Shown: positions 1 through 6,234 of the stretch, piece by piece
Layout: every line of letters starts with the position of its first letter
Numbering within the stretch: position 1 is the stretch's first letter
Virus record (IMG/VR): IMGVR_UViG_3300033149_006333
Coordinates: 1 to 34,470 of that record
Direction: 5' to 3' (one strand)
DNA length: 34,470 nucleotides
Source: a virus
Notes under the pieces: generated by a model
Told to the model about the DNA's origin: nothing
Database searches by the model: none
Seen by the model: the letters and a program-made list of their open reading frames with translations, nothing else
Translations under genes and position numbers: made by a program

Positions 1-1
1 G

Positions 2-553
2 GAACTGATCGAGCCGGACCAGGCCGAGCAATGCAACATGGCAGTAGACCTTCTCCGTATGTGGCAGGCAAAGCAATATTTCTTAGTCCGAGGATCGCCG
101 TATCATGGTGGCCAACGGGAGGAATGGGAAGACAAGATCGCGGAGGAGCTAAACGCCCCGATAGCCAACGAACTGTACGTGGAAGCGGGTGGCTTGACCT
201 TCAACCTCCGTCACACTGTCGGGCGAACCTCTATTCCCCATGGCGTCGGAACTCCCCTGGCGAGGGAATGGCTGGTCCGAACCTTGATGGCGGCTCGGAA
301 CGAGGTTCCCAAAGCCGACATTCTCTTGCGGGGCCATACACATTACTACGCTTACGTAGGAGGTCCAGATTGGATGGCCATGAATCTGCCTGCTCTGTGC
401 GCTGGGAGCGGGAAACTCGCTCGGCGCGTGCATGGTTGGACCAACTTCGGACTAGTTGTTTTCGAAGTGGAGGGAGGTGAGTACGCGTGGCGGGCATACG
501 TCGCCGCGATCAAAAGTCCTCACGCGAAACGACTGCGAATCGAGCGAAAGTAG
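2..553 (+). CDS. Calcineurin-like metallophosphoesterase, 5' partial
   Basis: The frame is already open at the left edge, so the N-terminus, with the first metal-binding motifs, lies outside the window. Counting from the ATG at 38, the visible part has a His in an RHTVG context near residue 59 and a GHTH motif at 99-102. GHTH is the C-terminal metal-binding signature of calcineurin-like phosphoesterases, and beta-strand-like residues follow it to the end. Such enzymes hydrolyse phosphomono- or phosphodiesters with two metal ions, and phage versions often lie near packaging genes. The substrate cannot be told. The 3' end overlaps the start of the next gene at 487. The family call is fairly sure; the role is unknown. 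Confidence 0.7.
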   Translation, partial: ELIEPDQAEQCNMAVDLLRMWQAKQYFLVRGSPYHGGQREEWEDKIAEELNAPIANELYVEAGGLTFNLRHTVGRTSIPHGVGTPLAREWLVRTLMAARNEVPKADILLRGHTHYYAYVGGPDWMAMNLPALCAGSGKLARRVHGWTNFGLVVFEVEGGEYAWRAYVAAIKSPHAKRLRIERK

Positions 554-775
554 TCCGCATGGAAGACCTAGTGATCCCGGAACTAGAGGAGGCGAAGCGA
601 AAGGTTACCTGGCGTCCTTGGACTCCGGAAGAGGAAGCCGGGGATGGCGCAAGCGCTTGTGGAGTACTTTGCGAAACACTTTCCACCTGGGCGATCTAGG
701 GACGCGATAATCAAAAAGGCTCAGGCTCTCGGGCTCCAAATGCTGTATCGTAAGCCTGCCGCGCCAGAGGACTGA
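487..775 (+). CDS. Myb/SANT-like DNA-binding protein, frame broken near 641-644
   Basis: A GTG at 487 has a good ribosome site (GGAGGTGA, 473-480) about six bases upstream, inside the phosphoesterase end. Its frame encodes a basic N-terminus and then a Trp-rich WRPWTPEEE segment, and stops at 699. A second frame entered at 644 (ATG) encodes 43 residues starting MAQALVEYFAKHFPPG and stops at 775. Joined, WTPEEE + LVEYF + RDAIIKKAQALGL reads like one Myb/SANT homeodomain-like helix-turn-helix. Removing one G from the GGGG run at 640-643 restores one frame of about 95 residues. A small-terminase-like or regulatory DNA-binding role is possible, because terminase genes could lie upstream. The stop overlaps the next ATG (TGATG). 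The join is inferred. Confidence 0.5.
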
Positions 776-1161
776 TGGCCACGCGCATCACCCGCAAGCG
801 TGCGGAGGAACTTCGGGAAACGTGCGAGAAGTGGGTCGAGTATTGGAAGGGCATTCTGGGGCTAAAGGACTGGACCGTGACTGTGCGTGTGGAGACAAAG
901 AAGTCCAAGGAGGGAGCGGCGGCTTGGATCACGTACGACTGGCCCTTGCGCTGTGCTGAACTATACCTCTCCGCGGACGTTTTGCGAGGGGCCTTCGCGT
1001 TCCCGGTGGATCCTGAGGAAGCAACAGTACACGAGCTTCTGCATTTGTGGTTCGCGCCGTGGGACTTTGACGATGGATCCATTGGCCAGAAAGTATTTGA
1101 GCAAGCGCTGAATGCGCTTGCCAAGGGCTTGGTTCGGCTAAAGCGGGAAGGGCGGTCTTGA
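775..1161 (+). CDS. Small HExxH zinc metallopeptidase-like protein
   Basis: This 128-residue protein has VHELLH at residues 85-90, an HExxH zinc-binding motif, followed by a hydrophobic helix (LWFAP). Its N-terminal helix is charged, and beta-like stretches come before the motif. There is no signal peptide, so it should act in the cytoplasm or in the virion. The third zinc ligand is not obvious; candidates lie in the acidic stretch after the motif or in the last helix. The ATG overlaps the stop of the preceding gene by one base (TGATG), which implies translational coupling. Phage proteins of this size with HExxH are usually annotated as putative metallopeptidases of unknown target. Family call moderate, function unknown. 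Confidence 0.6.
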   Translation: MATRITRKRAEELRETCEKWVEYWKGILGLKDWTVTVRVETKKSKEGAAAWITYDWPLRCAELYLSADVLRGAFAFPVDPEEATVHELLHLWFAPWDFDDGSIGQKVFEQALNALAKGLVRLKREGRS

Positions 1162-1186
1162 CGATGGCCCGCTTCGGACCTATAAT
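1158..1186 (+). promoter_or_regulatory. Sigma-70-type promoter, TTGACG-17-TATAAT
   Basis: TTGACG (1158-1163) is followed by a 17-base spacer and a perfect TATAAT (1181-1186). The -35 box overlaps the stop of the metallopeptidase gene. Transcription would begin near 1193 and read the small gene at 1389, then the structured RNA region. Confidence 0.75.
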
Positions 1187-1203
1187 CAGGCGAGGTGGTA
1201 GTC

Positions 1204-1422
1204 ATGTATGTGTCGTTCCGTTCATTCATCCGAAAACGGCCCGTCAGGGAAGACGAAACGATCATAAACGTAGCGACTCATAACATAGATCTCTGGAAGA
1301 GCGCCGAGTATCCTCTTAACAATTCTCCAACCACGATCTGGGTAACCACCTGCTCATCGAATTCTTATACTGGAGGTGAGGTGAGCCAATGGCTGACAGG
1401 TTCCGGAAGCTTTACGACGTGA
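1204..1422 (+). CDS. Doubtful small ORF in the leader after the 1158 promoter
   Basis: An ATG at 1204 has a GAGGTGG site eight bases upstream and opens a 72-residue frame, which overlaps the start of the next gene by 34 bases. The predicted protein begins MYVSFRSFIRKRPVRE and ends in a Ser/Thr/Gly-rich tail that shares bases with the 1389 gene. I recognise no family. Amino acid use after residue 30 looks random. The stretch may instead be an untranslated leader of about 195 bases. It is listed because it has its own promoter and ribosome site and nothing else explains 1187-1388. Confidence 0.22.
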   Translation: MYVSFRSFIRKRPVREDETIINVATHNIDLWKSAEYPLNNSPTTIWVTTCSSNSYTGGEVSQWLTGSGSFTT

Positions 1423-1631
1423 TCGTGATCGATCCGAGGGAGGAGCGGGTCCTGGCCCGCGAGACAGTGTTCGGCGATGATGAGAAGGAAGCCCTTGTGG
1501 CGGCCGATATCAAAGGCATCGCTAAGAAACACGGCTTGAAGATCAAAGACCTGTCCATTGGAGTGGTTGAGTTGTGTGACGTGAAAGTGCCTGAAGAGGA
1601 AGTCAAGAAGGTCAAGATCGTGGAAGAATAG
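1389..1631 (+). CDS. Hypothetical 80-residue acidic protein
   Basis: The ATG at 1389 follows a strong purine-rich ribosome site (GGAGGTGAGG). The 80-residue product alternates beta-like (YDVIVIDPREERVL) and charged helical segments and ends in a Lys/Glu-rich tail (EEEVKKVKIVEE). There is no Cys, no membrane segment and no signal peptide. I do not recognise the family. It is the first solid gene downstream of the 1158 promoter and comes before the structured RNA region. Its clean start, steady codon use and lack of overlap make it credible as a gene. Confidence 0.6.
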   Translation: MADRFRKLYDVIVIDPREERVLARETVFGDDEKEALVAADIKGIAKKHGLKIKDLSIGVVELCDVKVPEEEVKKVKIVEE

Positions 1632-1715
1632 AACGGTTTGGGTTTTTTCTTATGACCAATTGGTCGAGTGAAAGTCTTTGGCTGGATTGCTGAGCCAAAG
1701 GCGATATGGAGATAC
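1632..1715 (+). other. Intergenic leader with a palindrome and a stem-loop
   Basis: This gene-free stretch has a T-rich run after the stop at 1631 and a perfect 12-bp palindrome GACCAATTGGTC (1654-1665). It also has a hairpin with 8-bp arms CTTTGGCT (1676-1683) and AGCCAAAG (1693-1700). It leads straight into the GC-rich RNA candidate. The palindrome could be an operator. The hairpin has no following U-tract, so it is not a standard terminator. Confidence 0.45.
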
Positions 1716-1922
1716 GCCCGGGCAGCGCGGGCGGAAGACGCGCACGCCCTGCGGATGCGGGGAAACGCTGTGAGCCTGTATGCCCTGGTCTTTCAGGACC
1801 GTAGAGGGAGCCCCGCTAACCTGGGCCGCCGTCCTAGGCAACGGTAACTGTGCGAACCGCAGGGTGGTCCACCACGCAGCGTCGAGGTGGGGTGGCCGGT
1901 TCGAGTCCGGCCCCGGGTGCCA
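1716..1922 (+). ncRNA. Structured RNA with a tRNA T-arm, acceptor strand and encoded CCA
   Basis: The 3' end is an exact tRNA tail: T-stem GCCGG (1895-1899), loop TTCGAGT (1900-1906), T-stem CCGGC (1907-1911), acceptor CCCGGGT (1912-1918), discriminator G, then CCA (1920-1922). Two upstream 7-mers can pair with the acceptor strand: GCCCGGG (1716-1722), giving a 207-base RNA, or ACCTGGG (1819-1825), giving a 104-base RNA. Neither makes a normal tRNA. The long form has a tRNA-Leu-like 5' stretch (GGCGGAAGACGCGCACGCC) but no matching anticodon arm. The short form has C at position 33, C at 8 and a variable region near 30 bases. It could be a tRNA-like RNA, an interrupted or decayed tRNA, or an attachment-site relic. 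No group I intron core was seen. Confidence 0.45.
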
Positions 1923-1951
1923 GAACGATCCAGAGAAAAGAGGAGGACTGA

Positions 1952-2053
1952 ATGCCCAAGTGTCCCGGAGGCAAGATCCGTTCGAAAGGCAAGGGCCGCG
2001 GGTTGGGCCGAGGGAAAGGTAAAGGGCCGATCGGTAGGCCCAGCGGGTCTTGA
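1952..2053 (+). CDS. Tiny Gly/Lys/Arg-rich basic protein (33 residues)
   Basis: The ATG at 1952 has an excellent ribosome site (AGAGGAGG, six bases upstream) right after the tRNA-like RNA. The 33-residue product is almost all Gly, Lys and Arg, with RSKGKGRGLGRGKGKG in the middle and one Cys at position 4. Its composition suggests a disordered nucleic-acid-binding peptide or a DNA-condensing virion component. No family is recognised. The stop TGA (2051-2053) lies just before the ATG of the next small gene, so the two are probably co-translated. Confidence 0.55.
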   Translation: MPKCPGGKIRSKGKGRGLGRGKGKGPIGRPSGS

Positions 2054-2061
2054 AGGCAGCT

Positions 2062-2244
2062 ATGAGACCAGCAAAAACGGTCAAGTTCCGCATCCATCTG
2101 GCGCTGGAAGACGCGTCCTATATGGACCTAGACATGCCCGTGACTGACCTCTTAAAGAGACTGATCGGAGAGAACGTGGCGAGAGAATTGGACGGTTTCG
2201 TCTTAGCGATCGAGTGCATCACGTCAGATTCGGATGACAGCTGA
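2062..2244 (+). CDS. Hypothetical 60-residue protein
   Basis: I chose the ATG at 2062, which has an AAGG-like site; a TTG at 2050 in the same frame is the alternative. The product begins with a basic beta-like stretch (KTVKFRIHL), has a central acidic and helical part, and ends in an Asp/Ser tail (TSDSDDS). There is no membrane segment or metal motif, and I do not recognise it. It sits nine bases after the basic mini-protein, so the two probably share one message. Confidence 0.5.
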   Translation: MRPAKTVKFRIHLALEDASYMDLDMPVTDLLKRLIGENVARELDGFVLAIECITSDSDDS

Positions 2245-2287
2245 TTAGTCTGTGCACTCATAGTTCGCCTTAGCTCTTGTCTGTATC

Positions 2288-2332
2288 TGGCCCGGGAGGG
2301 AGGAGTCGAACCTTAGCCGGATGCCATCCCGG
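2288..2332 (-). ncRNA. Minihelix-like tRNA tail (T-loop, acceptor, CCA) after the methyltransferase gene
   Basis: Read on the minus strand, GGTTCGACTCC matches the tRNA T-loop consensus. It is followed by CTCCCGG, a G discriminator and CCA. A CCGGGAT only 45 bases 5' of the end can pair with the acceptor strand (six of seven), which gives an acceptor-like minihelix and no full cloverleaf. The T-stem itself is weak, with three pairs. An overlapping hairpin AGCCGG (2315-2320) / CCGGCT (2329-2334) could be a stop signal for the methyltransferase message. This may be a tRNA relic, for example an attachment core, or chance. Confidence 0.3.
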
Positions 2333-2353
2333 CTTGGTTTCTCATGCAGCATC

Positions 2354-2830
2354 TCATCCAAGTTTCTCACACCTCAAGCGAAAAGTAGGAAATCCAGTCT
2401 CACGGATAGGTTCTTCTTCTGAGATTCTCCACCCATCGCCGAGGAGCGTTTCAAGATAAGATGGCGAAAGGGCAACGCGGTGTCCATTTTCGCCATGCGC
2501 ATAAAGAATGAAATTAATCATCTCCCAATCCCAGATGCCTTGTTGCCATTTCTTGACCATCTCTGGCAATAATCTTTCCATATCGGGTGCCTCGATGATC
2601 AGGCATCCTCCCTCTTTGAGAAGAGCCCGCCAGCCCTCCAAGATCTTTGGCAGATCAACTCGGTCGAGATGCTCAATTACATGATAAGCGAGAATCTCTT
2701 CAACGGACTCAGGTTCATACGGTAATGGCTTCCGTAGATCCCAGACAAGATCGATACCAGGAGCATCGCGAATGTCGATGTTGATATAGCCTTCAAGAAT
2801 GTAGCTTCCTGCACCCAGATTCAGTTTCAT
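2354..2830 (-). CDS. SAM-dependent methyltransferase (class I, type 11-like)
   Basis: I start at the ATG at 2830, which follows AAGGTGGTGAGG; a longer frame upstream lacks family residues. The 158-residue protein shows the class I fold in order: motif I LNLGAG (residues 3-8), an acidic ribose-binding residue in NIDI (17-20), DLRKPLPY with DL near 31, the HVIEHL helix (50-55), and strand LIIEAPD (77-83). It should transfer a methyl group from S-adenosylmethionine, but the acceptor is unknown. Relatives often act on glycans or small molecules. It faces against the structural genes, so it is probably an independent cargo gene. A TATACAAT stretch at about 2867-2874 (minus strand) may be its promoter. 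Confidence 0.75.
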   Translation of the reverse strand: MKLNLGAGSYILEGYINIDIRDAPGIDLVWDLRKPLPYEPESVEEILAYHVIEHLDRVDLPKILEGWRALLKEGGCLIIEAPDMERLLPEMVKKWQQGIWDWEMINFILYAHGENGHRVALSPSYLETLLGDGWRISEEEPIRETGFPTFRLRCEKLG

Positions 2831-2957
2831 GCCCTCACCACCTTCTCTTCTGAGGTTAGCCTCTCGTCGATTGTATAGCAAGGCGAACGTTTCAGTCGTG
2901 GCCTTTGCTTCGAAATTCCTTGACTCGCACCTTCACTATCTCTCACCATTAGCTGCA

Positions 2958-3968
2958 ATGAAGGACCAAGAAAAACTTACAGAGGAAGAAGAGCGCGTCC
3001 ACCTCTTGACTGATTTGGTGGTGCCGCGCATCGATCTGGTCAGATTTCCGGCAAATTTGCGCGAATTCTTGGTCCTTAAATCAAAGCAGGGAGGTGTTAG
3101 TATGGCTGACACAAACGAGGCCCTCGACCTCGATGAGGTTTTGAGCGAAGAGCAGAACCCCGAGGTCGAAAAAGAACAGGCCGAAGTGCAAGAGCCTGTT
3201 CTGGAAGACGAGGCCAAGGCTATCACACTGACTGACGAGCAGAAAAAGCAGCTTAAGGCTGCTTTGGAAGCTCTCTACCCTCTTCGCGAAAAATTCCCAC
3301 GCATCGTCAATTTTCTAGGTGGCCTTGTAGGCTATCCTAAAGCTGTCGAAACCGCCGCAGCTTCGCCGTATCCTTCGGCCTATCCATACCCACGACCTTA
3401 CTACTATGGATATCCCTCCATTCGTAAGGCAATTGAGGATAAACTCTCCGATCTGCCTGATGAAGTGAGGGAAAAAGTCCTCAAGGCTTGGGACGCCGAA
3501 GCGGAAAAGGCAGAAAAGGCTTTGGCCGAGCAGCAAGAGCAGATGGAGGCCCTAATAAAGCAGGCCAAGCAGGAAGCGGAGGAACTCCGGAAGGAGCTCG
3601 ACGCCCACAAGCGTCAGCTGCGCGAGCGCGAGTACGTCGAGCTTGCCAAGTCTGAGTACTCGGCGCTTCCTGGCATGAAGCCGGAAGAGCTTGGTCGGCT
3701 TTTGATGCGGGCCGAAGACGCCCTGGCCAAAGAAGACTTCGAAAAACTCTCCGGGCTTCTCAAGACCGTTTCCAAGGTCATCAAAAGCTCCGCGCTGTTC
3801 GAGGAGCTGGGTTCCGCTTTGGCGGAGGATTCTCCCGAGCGGGAGCTCGAGACCAAGGCTGAGGAACTTGCGAAGTCGGAGAACATCCCACTGGAAGTTG
3901 CCAAGGGCGAAGTGTTGAGGCGCGACAAGGAGCTGTTTAGGCGCCTCCGAGGAAGGGGTGGTCGCTGA
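2958..3968 (+). CDS. Head morphogenesis protein: XkdF-like N-terminus and scaffold-like coiled coil
   Basis: From the ATG at 2958 the product has 336 residues. Residues 22-42 (VPRIDLVRFPANLREFLVLKSK) resemble the VDLVDxPANxxxFLxxKS block of XkdF-like prohead proteins. It is followed by an acidic stretch, a Tyr/Pro-rich patch (about 135-152), a long charged coiled coil (about 165-225) and a basic tail. It lies just before the decoration and capsid genes, where scaffold or prohead protease genes sit. An internal ATG at 3102 has a much better ribosome site (GGGAGGTG) and could give a shorter scaffold product. The 2958 start has no such site and may be leaderless. The protease versus scaffold role is uncertain. 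Confidence 0.65.
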   Translation: MKDQEKLTEEEERVHLLTDLVVPRIDLVRFPANLREFLVLKSKQGGVSMADTNEALDLDEVLSEEQNPEVEKEQAEVQEPVLEDEAKAITLTDEQKKQLKAALEALYPLREKFPRIVNFLGGLVGYPKAVETAAASPYPSAYPYPRPYYYGYPSIRKAIEDKLSDLPDEVREKVLKAWDAEAEKAEKALAEQQEQMEALIKQAKQEAEELRKELDAHKRQLREREYVELAKSEYSALPGMKPEELGRLLMRAEDALAKEDFEKLSGLLKTVSKVIKSSALFEELGSALAEDSPERELETKAEELAKSENIPLEVAKGEVLRRDKELFRRLRGRGGR

Positions 3969-4348
3969 TGGCGCAAGCGTGGGAAGCTGGTCAGATTTTG
4001 GTGACGGGCGTCGCTGGCGCCGACCTATCTGAGAAGCAGTTCAGGTTCGTGCGCATCAGCGGCGACAACACGGTGAACGCGATCTCGGCCACCACTCAGG
4101 TTCCCGCTGGGGTCCTGCAGAACGATCCCGAAAGCGGGCAGGCGGCCGCCGTGGCCATCGCCGGAATCTCCAAGGTCGTGGCGGGAGGGACTGTAACGGC
4201 CGGATACGTCGTGACGTGCGACAACGAGGGCCGGGTCGTCAACGCGACCGCGGGTGGCTACGAGGTCGGGATCGCTTGGACCGGAGCGTCGAACGCGGGG
4301 GAACTGTGCACCATTCAGATCCTCCCGTCCGGCGTCCAGGCTTCGTAA
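3968..4348 (+). CDS. Capsid decoration/stabilising protein (DUF2190-like)
   Basis: This 126-residue, Gly/Ala/Val-rich, beta-type protein contains VPAGVLQNDPESGQAAAVAI and a GxVTAGYVVT repeat-like pattern. Both are typical of the DUF2190-like head decoration proteins that trimerise on the capsid surface. It overlaps the upstream stop by one base (TGATG) and lies immediately before the major capsid gene, its usual place. There are no signal, membrane or metal motifs. Expected role: bind and stabilise the expanded capsid. Confidence 0.7.
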   Translation: MAQAWEAGQILVTGVAGADLSEKQFRFVRISGDNTVNAISATTQVPAGVLQNDPESGQAAAVAIAGISKVVAGGTVTAGYVVTCDNEGRVVNATAGGYEVGIAWTGASNAGELCTIQILPSGVQAS

Positions 4349-4363
4349 GGGAGGTGAAACAGA

Positions 4364-5330
4364 ATGGCGCAACCAACTACTAGCCAGGTGCATGTAGACA
4401 CCGCCTTGACCAACGTCGCCATCGCGTACAAGCAGTCCGTTGACAAGCTGACAGTCCGACAAGATCCTCAAGTTCACCAAGGACTATTGGATGCAGGTCA
4501 AAGCCGGCATCCGGGCGCCGGGCACCGAGTCCAAGGGCGGCGGCTTCGAGATCTCCGCGGACCAGACCTACTTCTGCGACGTGCACGCGTTCCACGTCGA
4601 TCTTTCAGATCAGACTGTGAAGAACGCTGACATAGACGACCTTGAGCGCCAGGTCACAGAGTTCGTGATGTGGCAGCTCCTTTTGGAGCGCGAGGCGGAC
4701 TGGGTCAGCAACTTCTTCGACGACACCGGGAAGACTCCGGGGACCGACTTCTGGACCGTGAAGACCCACGCGGCTTCGGGCGCGGACTACGTCTGGTGGA
4801 CCAGTGACAGTTCGGACCCCGTCGAGGAAATCCTTGAACTCTGTGACGAGGTCGCTAAGAACACCGGCTTTCGTCCGAATATCCTGGTCCTGTCACCGCC
4901 CGCGTTCCGGGCGCTCAAGATGCACTCAAAGATCCAGTCCCAGGTGGTGTACACTCCGACTGCCAAGACCGACGTGAAGGCTCTGGTCACGCCGGAGATG
5001 CTGGCCGATCTGTTCGAGCTCGATAAGGTCCTTGTCGGCTACACTGCGCAAGCGACGCATGCTGAGGGCGCTTCTAGCACTTCGTACTCCTTCGTGTTCG
5101 GAGACGATGCTCTCCTGGTCTATGCTCCGCCAAATCCGGGCCTGTTGATCCCGACGGGTGGCTACATCTTTGAGTGGACTGGGTATAACGCCGGTTACTC
5201 CGTTTCGATTTCGACGATCGAAATGGCTCACCTGAAGGCGACCCGGATCGAGGGCGAGATGGCGTACGATGCCAAGATCATGGCTCCGGACCTGGGAGTG
5301 TTTTTGAAGAACTGCGGTGCTTCTGCCTGA
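4364..5330 (+). CDS. Major capsid protein, frame broken and apparently shortened near 4440-4465
   Basis: The ATG at 4364 follows GGGAGGTG and encodes MAQPTTSQVHVDTALTNVAI, a typical start for one family of phage major capsid proteins. The same frame then loses sense after about 4450 and stops at 4630. The rest of the protein is in the +1 frame (from about 4452; ATG at 4491) and runs to 5330 with classic features: KFTKDYW, RAPGTES, VDWVxNFF-like WVSNFF, RPNILVLSP, LLVYAPPNPGL and RIEGEMAYD. Compared with the family as I recall it, about 15 residues (an ADKVFP-type segment) are missing at the join. It forms the icosahedral shell. Either the sequence or this phage copy is damaged here. Confidence 0.75.
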
Positions 5331-5334
5331 TCGG

Positions 5335-5392
5335 TATAATCCTCCAGGGCAGGGCTGAATCCAAAGAAGTCCTGCCCTGGAGGTGACATATG
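5335..5392 (+). promoter_or_regulatory. TATAAT box plus 13-bp stem-loop that buries the ribosome site
   Basis: TATAAT (5335-5340) has no clear -35 box. It directly abuts a perfect inverted repeat: CCTCCAGGGCAGG (5341-5353) and CCTGCCCTGGAGG (5371-5383), with a 17-base loop. The second arm contains most of the ribosome site GGAGGTGA (5379-5386) for the ATG at 5390. A read-through capsid transcript would fold and hide the site. A transcript started from this -10 box, near 5347, would lack the outer half of the first arm and leave it more open. Confidence 0.6.
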
Positions 5393-5806
5393 AGGTACCG
5401 ATTCGTAGTGAAGAAGACCGTGGGCAGGGAGACTTACCAGGTGGGAGAGGAAGCCGACGTGGGCGAGATCTTGGACGCGATGCCGCATCTGGCTTGGCGA
5501 GGTCATGTGGTGCCGGTCGAAGCCGCTTGTCCCGACTACTACGTGCTCTACACAGCGCTTACCACAGGTGCTAACTGGTACGTTGCTGGCCAGATACTTG
5601 ATGCTGAGGACGTCCAGCCAGAATGGATCAAAGTCGGCTACGCGGGGCCTGTGTCGGAGCGGGTCGTGATGAACGCCTATGCTTGCGAGCAGGAGAACTG
5701 CAATGCGGTATTCGTTACGAAAGAAGCTCGTCATAAACATAAGCAGATCACCGGCCATAAGCGCAAGTACTCGCCCCGCCGGAAGAAAGTGAAGGTGAAA
5801 GCATGA
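5390..5806 (+). CDS. C2H2 zinc-finger protein in the head module
   Basis: The ATG at 5390 has a strong ribosome site held in a stem-loop. The 138-residue product has a globular N-terminal part (about 1-90) and a C-terminal zinc finger with C99-x4-C104-x12-H117-x5-H123 and the usual aromatic (F108) after the second Cys. A very basic tail (about 124-138, RRKKVKVKA) follows. That layout suggests nucleic acid binding. It lies between the major capsid gene and the head-tail connector and overlaps the latter by ATGA. It may bind packaged DNA or be a small head-associated protein. The zinc motif is plain; the role is inferred. Confidence 0.6.
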   Translation: MRYRFVVKKTVGRETYQVGEEADVGEILDAMPHLAWRGHVVPVEAACPDYYVLYTALTTGANWYVAGQILDAEDVQPEWIKVGYAGPVSERVVMNAYACEQENCNAVFVTKEARHKHKQITGHKRKYSPRRKKVKVKA

Positions 5807-6234
5807 CCTGGACCTACGGAGGCAATCCCGCTGCTTCCACGATCGACGCCATAAGGCTCGAGATAGGGGACACGATAGAAGAGGAGCAGCTCCTCCAAGA
5901 TGAAGAACTCGAATACTTTTACGAGGAAGAAGGTTCGATCCTGGGGGCGGCTGCTCGGGCATGCGAGGCTATCGCGGCTAAGTTTTCCAGGGAAGCGGAC
6001 CTGAAGGTCGGCGACCTTTCGCTTTCGGCTTCCCAAAAGGCGGACCTGAAGGTCGGCGACCTTTCGCTTTCGGCTTCCCAAAAGGCCGAGCACTACAGGG
6101 AGAAGGCAAAAGTCCTGCGGGAACGTTCCCAAAAGAAAGGGTCTACGCTGGGCAAGCTGACAGCTTCCACGATCAAGACGGACAAATACTTCTTGCGGGA
6201 CATGTTCAAGTACGACGGGGAGGCGACAGGATGA
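5803..6234 (+). CDS. Head-tail connector (adaptor, gp6-like) with an internal duplication
   Basis: The N-terminal part (SxIDAIRLEIGDT, LLQDEELEYF, then an AAARACEAIAAKFSREADLKVGDLS-like helix pattern) matches phage head-tail adaptors of the gp6-like type, which form a ring under the portal. Residues 65-79 (ADLKVGDLSLSASQK) are repeated exactly as 80-94, so the 143-residue protein is 15 residues longer than a single-copy version would be. The gene overlaps its neighbours by ATGA at both ends (5803, 6231), which implies coupled translation. The extra copy could lengthen one helical connection. Confidence 0.75.
   Translation: MTWTYGGNPAASTIDAIRLEIGDTIEEEQLLQDEELEYFYEEEGSILGAAARACEAIAAKFSREADLKVGDLSLSASQKADLKVGDLSLSASQKAEHYREKAKVLRERSQKKGSTLGKLTASTIKTDKYFLRDMFKYDGEATG
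5995..6084 (+). repeat. Perfect 45-bp tandem duplication inside the connector gene
   Basis: The unit 5995-6039 is repeated without change at 6040-6084. It is a whole number of codons (15), so the frame is kept. Identity at silent positions means the copy is very recent, or is an assembly artefact. Confidence 0.9.

Noticed and set aside
711-1265. 184-codon minus-strand frame
   Set aside because: It lies antisense to the HExxH gene, has no ribosome site and a Ser/Arg/Thr-rich composition typical of a shadow frame.
1819-1922. Standard tRNA (Phe-like GAA anticodon) gene
   Set aside because: C at position 33, C at position 8, a four-pair anticodon stem with an outer mismatch and a variable region near 30 bases. 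The tail is tRNA-like but the body is not.
1716-1922. Group I intron or tmRNA
   Set aside because: GCGGGGAAAC resembles an intron P element, but no paired GACTA-type R and S elements were found and the insert is too short. The tmRNA GGATTCGACG block is absent.
5228-5962. 244-codon minus-strand frame over the zinc-finger and connector genes
   Set aside because: It overlaps strong plus-strand genes, has no ribosome site and shows no domain.
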